A stretch of DNA of 34,387 nt from an uncultured Clostridia bacterium (GTDB lineage Bacteria; Bacillota; Clostridia; Oscillospirales; Acutalibacteraceae), in assembly GCA_946531445.1 (NCBI GenBank), contig CAMNAP010000010.1, forward strand, positions 1-34,387, read 5' to 3'. This document shows positions 19,149 through 28,291 of the stretch, piece after piece. The position numbers and the translations under genes were made by a program. The notes beneath the pieces are model-generated. The model made no database searches and was not told the DNA's origin. It was given only the letters and a program-made list of their open reading frames with translations. How positions within the stretch are numbered: the stretch's first letter is position 1; the number at the start of each line of letters is the position of its first letter.

Positions 19149-20618
19149 ATGAATGTATTATTAATCAACCCGTCAACAGGATATTACAACAGAGCGCTTT
19201 TTAATCCGCTCGGTCTTGTGTCTATCGGCTCGCACCTGAGACGTCTCGGACACAATGTAAAGCTTGTTGACAGGTGCGTAGGAAGAACAAATATAAATAA
19301 AATGCTTGATGAGTTCAAGCCCGATATTATAGGAATTTCACTTATGTCATCGCGCGGTTTAAAGGACGCGCTCAAGGTTTCAAAAAAAGCAAAGGCAAGG
19401 GGAATTCCCGTTGCGTGGGGCGGCGCTATGCCGTCTATGCAGATAGAGGTTTGTCTTAAAAGCGAGTATGTTGATTACGTAACCTTCAGCGAGGGAGAAT
19501 TTACCTTTGAGGAGCTGCTTGACGTTGTAGCGGGAAAGAGAGACCCCTCAACCGTTTTGAGTCTTTCATTTAAAAAGGACGGAAAGATTATTCGCAATCC
19601 CGACAGACCTTTTGCAGACCTTGCGGATATGCCGATAAGCGATTATTCGCTTATTGATGTTGAGAAATATATGCAGGAATACCTCGGCTGTAAAAAGATG
19701 ATGTATTTATACTCGTCAAAGGGCTGTCCGTGCAACTGCGCCTTTTGTACAAACACCTGCTTCCACCGCTCAACACACAGAAAGCGTCCCAACGAATATG
19801 TAATTGAAGAGATTAAATATCTTATTGAAAACCACGGACTTGACGGCGTTTATTTCTCTGACGAGCTGTGGGTAACAAAAAAAGAGGACGCGTGGGATTT
19901 CTGCCGCAGAGTTAAGGAAAACAATCTTCATTTCCATTTTGGAATTCAGTGCCGTATCGGTCTGTTTACAAAAGAGGATTTCCAGAGGCTTTATGACGCG
20001 GGTTGTCGCTGGGCGCTTTTCGGAATTGAAACGGGCTCAAAGACTATGATGAAAAAAATCCACAAGAACATCAACTACGACCGCGTAGTACCGACGTTTA
20101 AGGAGCTCAATGAAATAGGAATAACAACGGTTGCAAGCTTCATTATCGGTTATCCCGATGAGACGGTGGAAGAGGTAAAGGATACTGTTAAGCTGCTTAA
20201 TCAGGTTACGGCTAACCTCACGCCTGTATTCCACTTTACGCCGCTGCCGGGAACAGAGCTTTACGACGAGGTTGTTGCGTCAGGTAAGTTCAAGCCGGAA
20301 ACAAGCCTTGCCGAGCTTGCGCGTGAGATTGCAACGGAAACTCTCGGACAAAATCTTTCGCAGGTTCCGTCAAGGGATTTAAAGGTAATACGCTGCTGCT
20401 TTAACTGGAAAGCGTTTACAAAGAAGGACGCAATCCAGAACGATAAGCCGTTTGAGTTCGCAAGAGATACAATTATCAGCGGACTTCACGCTATTTCTCA
20501 GAAGGGCCCGATATTCTTCTTTATAGACGGCTTTAAAGCGTTTAAAGAATTTGTTTATACCTTCTGGTATTCACACGCTTATCCGAAAATTAAGAAAAAG
20601 TACGATTTGGAAATATGA
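19149..20618 (+). CDS. B12-binding-domain radical SAM protein (copy 2)
   Basis: MNVLLINPSTGYYNRALFNPLGLVSIGSHLRRLGHNVKLVD; CxxxCxxC in 'SKGCPCNCAFC'; 'FGIETGSKTMMKKIHK', 'FIIGYPDETVEE'. Confidence 0.9.
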   Translation: MNVLLINPSTGYYNRALFNPLGLVSIGSHLRRLGHNVKLVDRCVGRTNINKMLDEFKPDIIGISLMSSRGLKDALKVSKKAKARGIPVAWGGAMPSMQIEVCLKSEYVDYVTFSEGEFTFEELLDVVAGKRDPSTVLSLSFKKDGKIIRNPDRPFADLADMPISDYSLIDVEKYMQEYLGCKKMMYLYSSKGCPCNCAFCTNTCFHRSTHRKRPNEYVIEEIKYLIENHGLDGVYFSDELWVTKKEDAWDFCRRVKENNLHFHFGIQCRIGLFTKEDFQRLYDAGCRWALFGIETGSKTMMKKIHKNINYDRVVPTFKELNEIGITTVASFIIGYPDETVEEVKDTVKLLNQVTANLTPVFHFTPLPGTELYDEVVASGKFKPETSLAELAREIATETLGQNLSQVPSRDLKVIRCCFNWKAFTKKDAIQNDKPFEFARDTIISGLHAISQKGPIFFFIDGFKAFKEFVYTFWYSHAYPKIKKKYDLEI

Positions 20619-21553
20619 CAGGATTTAGAAAGACGGTATCTGTTGTTGTCCCCGTATACAACGAAATTGAAAATCTCGATGAGCTTTATAAGAGAACGAC
20701 TGCGGTTATGGAGTCGCTTGACGGTTATAATTACGAGATTGTTATGTATGACGACGGCTCAACAGACGGCTCAAGAGAAAAAATTGAAGAGCTTTGCAAA
20801 AGGGATGCTCATATAAAGGCTGTATTTTACAGCAGGAATTTCGGGTATTCAAAGAGTATTTTTTACGCTGTGCAGCAGGCTAAGGGCGACTGCGCAGTGC
20901 TTCTTCACGCCGATATGCAAAATCCGCCCGAGCTTATACCCGAGCTTGTAAAAAAGTGGGAAAACGGGGCAAAGAATGTTCTTGGCGTAAAGAACAAAAG
21001 CAGGGAAAACCCGATTATGTATTTCCTTAGAACAGTTGTTTACTGGATAATGAACCATATTTTTAATATGGGGCTTATTCCTCATGCAACTGAATTTGAG
21101 CTTCTTGACAGAAGCTTTATTGACGTTCTCAATACCGGAAGCTTTAAAAATCCGTTTTTGCGCGGAATTGTAGCCGAGTACGCAACAGACGTAGAATATC
21201 TTTACTACACTCAGGATAAAAGAGCTAAGGGCAAAACGCATTTCAGCGTTGGCAAATACTACGATTTTGCTATTTGCGGAATAGTAAATATGTCAAAGAC
21301 GCTTCCGAGAAAGCTTCTTGTTTTCGGAATTATCAGTATGCTTTTATGTATTCTTGAATTCTTTATCGGCTTTATACCTGCCGCTGTAAAGCATACGGTA
21401 ACAGACGTTGCAACAGCGCTTGTGATACGCTTTGTTTTCTTCGCCCTTTCAACAGGACTGATTTTTAATTCGTTTATGTTTGAATATATTATTTCTTTAG
21501 CCTCGGATAATTCGGCAGTGATAATTACCGAAGAGAAGAGAATTAACTATTAA
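20615..21553 (+). CDS. Family 2 glycosyltransferase with C-terminal TM helices (DPM/GtrB/ArnC-like polyprenyl-phosphate glycosyltransferase)
   Basis: VSVVVPVYNEIENLDELYKR...YDDGSTDGS...HADMQNPPELIPELVKKWENGAKNVLGVKNKSRE; two TM segments near C-terminus. Confidence 0.85.
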   Translation: MTGFRKTVSVVVPVYNEIENLDELYKRTTAVMESLDGYNYEIVMYDDGSTDGSREKIEELCKRDAHIKAVFYSRNFGYSKSIFYAVQQAKGDCAVLLHADMQNPPELIPELVKKWENGAKNVLGVKNKSRENPIMYFLRTVVYWIMNHIFNMGLIPHATEFELLDRSFIDVLNTGSFKNPFLRGIVAEYATDVEYLYYTQDKRAKGKTHFSVGKYYDFAICGIVNMSKTLPRKLLVFGIISMLLCILEFFIGFIPAAVKHTVTDVATALVIRFVFFALSTGLIFNSFMFEYIISLASDNSAVIITEEKRINY

Positions 21554-21610
21554 GCCGCTGAGAGCGGACGTTTATAAATAATACAGATTAATAAGCTTTT
21601 GGAGATAAAG

Positions 21611-22536
21611 GTGAAATTATCAGAGTTAAACAGTAAAAAGAAGCTGACGCTATTCTATACGGCTGCATTTTTTACATACCTTGTTTTATATAACGCTGTT
21701 TGTTTTTGCGGTTATGAATCACTTTTCAGCGCTCAATACAGTTATTATACTGTTTTCTCTCGTTCTTCTTTACAAATCCGCCTGCAATAAAGGGCTTGCT
21801 TGAAAACCTGTTATCTCATATGAGATTTAACTATCTTTATTATTACGCAAACAATATGACATACAGAACGGGCGTAATGATAATTTTGTTTTTTGCAACG
21901 CTTCCGATATATGTTCTGTTTTTCGGAATGTGGAAAAGGCTGATTAAACAAACCAAAGACAAGATTAAAAAATTCTGTTTTGCTATGTGCATTGTTCAGC
22001 CCGTTGTAACGTTTATCGGCGGAATACTGTTTTCAGGCGACGTTCCGCGCTGGGCGGCGTTTGCGCTTTCACCGATTACGGCGCTAATGTGTCTGCCCGT
22101 ATTGTTCGGCTTTTACTTAGAAAGGAACAAGGCGTACTCGTTCGGTGAAAAAGGCAATTCGGGTGCGGTGATATTATTTATCGTTTTAAACGCAATTGTA
22201 AGCGCCTTTCTGTTTTCGGCAAGATATTTTTCGTATGATTCATCGCTTTCGTTTTTAGCGGAAAACATTGTAAGAGAGATATCGTATCCGTTTATTATTG
22301 CCGAAGTAATACTTACGGCGGTGCTGATTATTCTTGCCGTAAGGGTACGCGGTAAAGAGAATATCAGCCGAAGAAATACGGCGCTTACGGCTATTATCGG
22401 CGTTTCGCTTATTCAGTCGCTTATTGTAACATTTATAGCAATCAACCGTATCAGCGACGTTGAATACGTTACTGTAATGGGATATGTTGTTCTGCTTGTT
22501 TTAATACTGTACAGATTGTTTAAGAAAGAAAAATAA
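21611..22536 (+). pseudogene. Multi-TM membrane protein, apparently frameshifted (or assembly error) in its N-terminal region; the intact downstream ORF is 21796..22536
   Basis: GTG 21611 with GGAG SD gives MKLSELNSKKKLTLFYTAAFFTYLVLYNA; hydrophobic continuation FVFAVMNHFSALNTVIILFSLVLLYKS lies in another frame; body GLLENLLSHMRFNYLYYYANN... in a third frame with no clear SD of its own. Confidence 0.55.
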
Positions 22537-22538
22537 GA

Positions 22539-23834
22539 ATGCAGTTTTACGAATTATACAAGGATTTAATCGGATACATTCCCGAGAGGCTCAGCTTTTT
22601 GAGCGGCTTCTTTTATGAGGCGCTGCCGTTTGTGTTGATGGCGTGCGCCCTTTTCACTGCGTTTTTCGGTCTTAAATATCTTGCGGCGTGGAACGGGGTT
22701 ACATTTTTCTTTCTCGGTCTTTCGCTTTCGGCGTCTGCGCTTCTTCCGAAGCGCGACCTTACAAGCTCAGCCTACTGGCTGTGGCTGGGCGTGTGCCTTG
22801 CTATCGGAATAGTGTGCGCTGTATTTTCAAAATATCTGTTTCGCGTACAACTTGTTGTTACAACGTTTTTTGCAATTTTTGCCTCGCTTCCGTCTTATAT
22901 TCTGCATTTCGGTGAGCTGTTTTCAAAAATAGTAAGCGCAGTAGTCGCGCTCGCACTTGCATTCCTCACCGTTAAGTATAAATATATTATAATGATATTT
23001 GTTACCTCATTCAGCGGCTCTTTTGTTTTCTGGGAGGTAATGGAGGACCGCTACGGCGCAAAGTACAAGGTTGTTTTTGCAATCCTTATGGGTATTGCCG
23101 CGGCGGGCGTTCAGGTTCTTATGAACTACGAACAGCTTAAAGAGACATATAAGGACGTTAAGAAAAAGTATAAAATCACCAGGGACACAGGTGAAAAGGC
23201 GTACGACGAGGTTAAGGACAAGGTTGAAACTCACGAGGTAGTCAAGCATTACGACTCGCTTATAGACGAGGGCAACGACCCCACAGATGACCCGCCCGAG
23301 CTCAGGGAATATATGGATACCTACGACGGAAAGAAATTTATTGAAAGCCTTGAGCTTGATAAAACAAAGCGGGTTCTTGAAATCGGCGTCGGAACGGGGC
23401 GGCTTGCGCTTCAGGTAGCCGATAAGTGTAAAGAGTTTACGGGAATTGACGTGTCGCCAAAAACCATAGAGCGCGCAGGAGAGAACCTAAGCGGGTTTGA
23501 AAACGTTCACCTTGTGTGCGGCGACTTTAATTCACATAAATTCAAGGGCACATACGATATTATCTATTCCTCCCTTACCTTTATGCATTTCAGGGACAAA
23601 CAGAAGGTAATAGACAAGGTTGCCTCAATGCTCAGCTACGGCGGACTGTTCGTTTTGTCAATAGATAAAAATCAAAGCGAGTATATAGATATGGGCTCAA
23701 GAAAAATCAAGGTCCATCCCGACAACGCAAACACAATAAAGCAGTGTCTCAAAAACGCAAAGCTCACGCTATCGCTTCACTACGAAACCGAGCGTGCAGA
23801 AATTATAGCTGCAAAAAAAATAAAACAACTCTGA
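22539..23834 (+). CDS. Fusion: N-terminal multi-TM domain (TMEM198/DUF4203-like topology) plus C-terminal class I SAM methyltransferase
   Basis: Hydrophobic N-terminal half, charged linker (KYKITRDTGEKAYDEVKDKVETHEVVKHYDSLIDEG), then 'RVLEIGVGTGRLALQVADKCKEFTGIDVSPKTIERA'. Confidence 0.8.
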   Translation: MQFYELYKDLIGYIPERLSFLSGFFYEALPFVLMACALFTAFFGLKYLAAWNGVTFFFLGLSLSASALLPKRDLTSSAYWLWLGVCLAIGIVCAVFSKYLFRVQLVVTTFFAIFASLPSYILHFGELFSKIVSAVVALALAFLTVKYKYIIMIFVTSFSGSFVFWEVMEDRYGAKYKVVFAILMGIAAAGVQVLMNYEQLKETYKDVKKKYKITRDTGEKAYDEVKDKVETHEVVKHYDSLIDEGNDPTDDPPELREYMDTYDGKKFIESLELDKTKRVLEIGVGTGRLALQVADKCKEFTGIDVSPKTIERAGENLSGFENVHLVCGDFNSHKFKGTYDIIYSSLTFMHFRDKQKVIDKVASMLSYGGLFVLSIDKNQSEYIDMGSRKIKVHPDNANTIKQCLKNAKLTLSLHYETERAEIIAAKKIKQL

Positions 23835-23860
23835 TATTTTTATCAGAGTTGTTATTTAAT
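23824..23860. terminator. Bidirectional terminator between convergent genes
   Basis: AACAACTCTGATA-TTTT-TATCAGAGTTGTT with T-rich flank; stem overlaps the stop codon at 23834. Confidence 0.8.
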
Positions 23861-23861
23861 T

Positions 23862-26462
23862 TTACTTTTTGTCGGACAGAATGCTTATATTTTCATTTTC
23901 AACAGAGCTCTCAAGCTTTTTGCTGAAGCGCTGATAGAAATATGAAATCACAATAAGTATTGCGCCGAAAGCGAAATATGAAGCGATTTTCAGCGCTGAG
24001 TCAAGACCTCTTGTATCAACAAAGCAGAGTTTGGCAAATGCAACAAGAATCAGCACCAATCCGCCCGAGCGTACAACGGTATACTGCTTTTTAAAGCCGA
24101 TTACAAGAAGCACGCACGCCGCGGCAATATAGAGCGCGCTTATAATTATACTTGTGAATTTAACGCCGAACTGTCCCATAACCGTTGCGGTGATAAGCAT
24201 TAACGAGGATACGGATATTGCGGCTGTGTAAACCCATGCGGGCGCCTGTGCGTGCTTTATGATGTCTGATACTGACAGTGCAAAAAACAGCTCTGCGCCA
24301 ATATTAATTGCAACAAGCAGTATGAGATTCAGTATTTTCAGCCACATACATTTAACGGGCGTTCCATAGTAATCGGTAATGGCAAAATACTTTGCAGCTA
24401 TGTCAAGAAGTGAGAATACCGCTGTCATTGAGGCAATTCCCGTAAGGTCGCTGACTATCATAGACGCTTTGCATTTCAGAATGCCGAGGCGCAGTATAAC
24501 AGCGATAACAAGTACCGCACAAATACTTACAGCGTGATTCGTAAATGCGGAGTAGATATTTACTGACGGTCCCTTTATTATGCCGTTATACACATAAATA
24601 ATCAGTCCGCAGCTTCCTGCTGCAGTCAGGAGCTCAAGCAATCTGTAATGTGAAAATAAATCGGGGTCTTTGTTTTCAATTATTCCGCGAAGCGAGTAAA
24701 TCCAGAATGCTGTTACAAGTATGCCGAAGCTGACAACAGAAAGCACGCTGTACGCCTTGATTTGTTCTGAAAACGAGCAAAACATAAAAGCAAATACCGC
24801 AAGCGCCATACATAACGCGCCGACTGTTTCGGAAACCTTGATGCGCTTTTCAATGCTTATTAACGCAAGGAGAAGCCCCTCAATTACCCATGCGATAGCG
24901 GCATAGCGCATACCGAATATGCTCGGTACCGCAAGCATTGAAAAAATCAGAGCGCTGACAGACGATATAACCGAGGCAACAACGGAGGCTTCGCTTTTCT
25001 TTCTCTGCGAGAAATACATAAGAACTCCGTAAATTAAAGCGAGAATAAGGAACACAACGCCTATTACACGGCTTGAAAAAGCGTAGCTGTCAAAGCAGTT
25101 GCGAACGGTTACACAAATATACGCAGCACCGCTTATTGTGTTAAGCGCAAGCAGGATTGCGTCTGCAGCGCTTAAAGGCTTCATTTTTATTATTTTGCTT
25201 GCAGGCATAAGAAGATAGATTGCGTATGAAATTATTGCAAAACCTGCCGAAAGCGGCAGAGCATAAGCGTAGCCCGGGAGCGCCCTTACTGCCCACGCGC
25301 AGCTTGCAATACCGCCGATTGCGACAAGGTGGAGCGCATAGCCGACAAACTGTGCAACGTGCCACTTTTTATTATACGTCATCACAAAAATGACAACTGC
25401 AAGAAGGCTGAAATAAACGCTTGAAACGGGGAGAAACGTTTTATCTGCCATCGCGCTGCCGAAGCTAATCATATACGCCGCTACTACAGGCAGGTATCCG
25501 CCAACGGTACCGAACGCACATACGACTTCGCTTTTAAGCTGGTTTGAAAGCGCTATAGCGATTGCTGTAACAATAATGCAGATTAAAAATGTTATTTTAA
25601 CCGGATAAAGATGAAATGCAAAGTAGCCTGTTGCGGTTGCTGTATAAAGGACTGCAACGCCGCCGCTGATAAGCGCGTTTGAAAAAACGGTTTTTTCTTT
25701 TTTGTGAAAGACTTCACCTATTGCGATAAGCACAGCGCCGAGAAGGAAGATTATGCTTCCCTTGAAGAAGTCGCTCATATGAAGATAAGCAAATCTTCCA
25801 AGCATTATAATTCCTACTATAAACAGAAAGATTCCGGCTTTGCTGAGAATGTTAAGACCTACAAAGGACTCAATGCTTTTTTGTTTAAGATTTATTTTAG
25901 CTTCGTTTTCGCTAAGCGGCTCGTTTTTAAGAGCAGCGCCGATTCTTCCGTTTGTCTGAGCAGCGGCGCTGAGCTGAGCTGTTTTATACTGTTCTACCTG
26001 TCTGTATCGCGTGTGTGTTTCGGCTTGTAAATCCATCAGCTTTTTTCGTAGGTCGTCGTATTCGTTACCGCCGTAGCTGTCTATTGCCTTAATTGTTTCG
26101 TTTATGCTTTTTATACAGCCCTCTTCATAAGATTTAAGTCTGTTTGAAACACCGTCAGCAGAGCGGTAATAGTAGCTGTCAATGCGTTTTTGTGTTGCTG
26201 TAAATACAGAAAGCTTTTCGTTTGTAAGCTTAGTGAAAAGAGCGTTTTTTGCAGAGCTTAGCTGTGACTTGATTTCAGCATTGTCGCGCTCAAGCTCTGT
26301 TCGTTTTTGCTCCGACTCTCTGAGCTGTTCTGTCAACTGTTTATTCTGGCTGAGCAGCTCCTGACTGTCAAGCAAGCGTGCTTCTTTTTTGATTTCACCG
26401 AGAAGCGATTCCTGGGCGCTCAGAAGCTCGTCAAGCTTTTGTGTGTTATTCGTTGTAGACAT
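23862..26462 (-). CDS. Large polytopic membrane protein, DUF2339-like
   Basis: Coiled-coil N-terminus (KKEARLLDSQELLSQNKQLTEQLRESEQKRTELERD) then 20 or more hydrophobic segments; ordering typical of DUF2339. Confidence 0.75.
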   Translation of the reverse strand: MSTTNNTQKLDELLSAQESLLGEIKKEARLLDSQELLSQNKQLTEQLRESEQKRTELERDNAEIKSQLSSAKNALFTKLTNEKLSVFTATQKRIDSYYYRSADGVSNRLKSYEEGCIKSINETIKAIDSYGGNEYDDLRKKLMDLQAETHTRYRQVEQYKTAQLSAAAQTNGRIGAALKNEPLSENEAKINLKQKSIESFVGLNILSKAGIFLFIVGIIMLGRFAYLHMSDFFKGSIIFLLGAVLIAIGEVFHKKEKTVFSNALISGGVAVLYTATATGYFAFHLYPVKITFLICIIVTAIAIALSNQLKSEVVCAFGTVGGYLPVVAAYMISFGSAMADKTFLPVSSVYFSLLAVVIFVMTYNKKWHVAQFVGYALHLVAIGGIASCAWAVRALPGYAYALPLSAGFAIISYAIYLLMPASKIIKMKPLSAADAILLALNTISGAAYICVTVRNCFDSYAFSSRVIGVVFLILALIYGVLMYFSQRKKSEASVVASVISSVSALIFSMLAVPSIFGMRYAAIAWVIEGLLLALISIEKRIKVSETVGALCMALAVFAFMFCSFSEQIKAYSVLSVVSFGILVTAFWIYSLRGIIENKDPDLFSHYRLLELLTAAGSCGLIIYVYNGIIKGPSVNIYSAFTNHAVSICAVLVIAVILRLGILKCKASMIVSDLTGIASMTAVFSLLDIAAKYFAITDYYGTPVKCMWLKILNLILLVAINIGAELFFALSVSDIIKHAQAPAWVYTAAISVSSLMLITATVMGQFGVKFTSIIISALYIAAACVLLVIGFKKQYTVVRSGGLVLILVAFAKLCFVDTRGLDSALKIASYFAFGAILIVISYFYQRFSKKLESSVENENISILSDKK

Positions 26463-27552
26463 ATTTGCTTATCTCCTTTCCTACAGGATAAGAGGTTACG
26501 TCAAGATAGCTGTAAAAATACACTTTTCCTTTTCCGTCTTTAAAGAATTCGCCCATAGGCTTGTCGGGATTATTTGAAGGAGTTGTATCGGTGTTTATTG
26601 TTATTACAACCGTATACGCTTCGTTTCCGAGATACACTTCGGTAATTTTTGAATCGGCCGGCTCGCCTTTGTTTTCGTAAAAGTTAAACATAGCCTTAAT
26701 AAATTCTTCGCCGTCTCTGTCTGTTGAATAATAGATTTTTCTTTCACCGTTAAGTGTGTCTTTATGTAAATTGCTCTTGCTTTGCGGCAAAAGCGTAATG
26801 TGAGAGATATATTTTTTTACATTAAGTTCACTGAGCGAGTCCGCTTTTTGTGTTGTTTCCTCGTTTATAGCCGTACCCGGAACAGTCTGTGAAAAATCAT
26901 TACGGGAATAGAGATAAAGCTTTTTGCCTGATTTTACGGCAATAAAGTCTGAATCGGGATTACAGCGTACTATAACTCTTGTTTTCTTGCCGTCTCTGCT
27001 GTAGTAGTCGGCGTATTTTTTATCAATAAGTAAAGACGAATAGTACTCGTAGCTACTCTCATTTTTTCCTTGTCCGTTTTGCTCAAGAGGGTAGAACGTT
27101 ACCGAGTCAAAAACAACTTTTGTGTCTGCACTTCCCGCGTCGGGGATTTTGTTACTGCTGTCGCTTCCGCCGAAAAAGTGAACCAATAACGAACAGACAA
27201 TAATGAGTATTATGGTAACAGAGGCAGCAGAGAGCATAATTTTGTTCTTGCGGCGATTAATTGAGGAAAGCTGAGATTTCAGCGCTTCGTTTTCAGATTT
27301 AAGCGCGCTGACCTCGTTTTCGGAGACTGTCGACGGAGCGTTGCTGCTTTCAGCACCTAAAAGCTCGCTGACGTCAATTTTCATAATATCGGCAATTTTT
27401 ATCAGAGTTGAGGTTTTAGGCATTGATTCGCCGTTTTCCCATTTTGAAACAGCTTTGTTTGAGACGCTGAGCATATCGCCGAGCTCCTTTTGAGAAAGGC
27501 CGTTCTGATGTCTGAATGCTGTCAGCTTTTCAGCCAAATCATTTCTGTCCAT
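26446..27552 (-). CDS. XRE-family HTH regulator with a single TM helix and extracytoplasmic C-terminal domain
   Basis: LTAFRHQNGLSQKELGDMLSVSNKAVSKWENGESMPKTSTLIKIADIM; coiled-coil; TM 'IMLSAASVTIILIIVCSLLVHFF'; about 230-aa exported region. 17-bp overlap with the DUF2339-like gene. Confidence 0.85.
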   Translation of the reverse strand: MDRNDLAEKLTAFRHQNGLSQKELGDMLSVSNKAVSKWENGESMPKTSTLIKIADIMKIDVSELLGAESSNAPSTVSENEVSALKSENEALKSQLSSINRRKNKIMLSAASVTIILIIVCSLLVHFFGGSDSSNKIPDAGSADTKVVFDSVTFYPLEQNGQGKNESSYEYYSSLLIDKKYADYYSRDGKKTRVIVRCNPDSDFIAVKSGKKLYLYSRNDFSQTVPGTAINEETTQKADSLSELNVKKYISHITLLPQSKSNLHKDTLNGERKIYYSTDRDGEEFIKAMFNFYENKGEPADSKITEVYLGNEAYTVVITINTDTTPSNNPDKPMGEFFKDGKGKVYFYSYLDVTSYPVGKEISKYVYNE

Positions 27553-27668
27553 ACTTCTGCTCCTCCTTTCAGATTTCTAAATAAATAATGCCAAAATTCA
27601 ATTCTAAAATCAATACATTTATCTAAATATAAACAAAAATTTAAATCTACTTTCAGTTCAAAAGAAAA

Positions 27669-27695
27669 AACGACGTTCAGCAAAAGAACGTCGTT
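27669..27695 (-). terminator. Terminator of the methyltransferase/ECF operon
   Basis: AACGACGTTC-AGCAAAA-GAACGTCGTT; minus-strand readthrough enters a T-rich run. Confidence 0.8.
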
Positions 27696-27700
27696 AAGAA

Positions 27701-28291
27701 TTATTGTTTTTTTGCGCTGACAATATAAATTGTGTCGTCAGTGCGGGTGCAGATGTTTTTGAAGCCGAGGCTTCTGAGCATTTCGGCAAGGTCGGTTTCG
27801 CTCATCAGCCCGCGTGAAACCTCGTTTGCCTCTGCGGTGTGGTGGGCGTCAATTGCCTTTCTTCCCCTGTCGTGAGCAACGGTGAGTGTGCCGCCGCCGT
27901 TAAGCGAAACTGATAGATTTTTAATCAGCTTTTCGGGATTCGGAAAATGAGGAAAGGCGTTGAAAATTACGCAGCAGTCGTACTTTTCACTGAAACTGTA
28001 TTCCTCGGCGTCAGCGCAAAGAAGCGTAATTTTTTCATTATCCGAATACTTTCTTTCTGCCTCTTTAAGCATACCTGGTGATATGTCAACGCCCGTTATT
28101 TTCTTTGGATTATGTTTAAGATAGTAGTCAAACATAACGCCCGTTCCGCAGGCTATGTCAAGAATGCTCACTCCGTCTTTAACATTTGCGGCGTTGAGTA
28201 TTTCATTCATTTTGTTTTCGTCGGGAGTCAGCATGCTGTCCCAGCTGTGAGACAATCTGTCGAAAAATTCAGTTATTTTCTGTTTATTCAT
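27701..28291 (-). CDS. Class I SAM-dependent methyltransferase
   Basis: VSILDIACGTGVMFDYYLKHNPKKITGVDISPGMLKEAERKY. Confidence 0.85.
   Translation of the reverse strand: MNKQKITEFFDRLSHSWDSMLTPDENKMNEILNAANVKDGVSILDIACGTGVMFDYYLKHNPKKITGVDISPGMLKEAERKYSDNEKITLLCADAEEYSFSEKYDCCVIFNAFPHFPNPEKLIKNLSVSLNGGGTLTVAHDRGRKAIDAHHTAEANEVSRGLMSETDLAEMLRSLGFKNICTRTDDTIYIVSAKKQ

Noticed and set aside
15292-20618. 51-aa ORF as a RiPP precursor for the two radical SAM enzymes
   Set aside because: Considered but not claimed: the ORF is in a separate transcription unit, separated by a terminator and a convergent CorC-like gene; the radical SAM operon looks glycan/lipid directed. Left as a weak possibility only.
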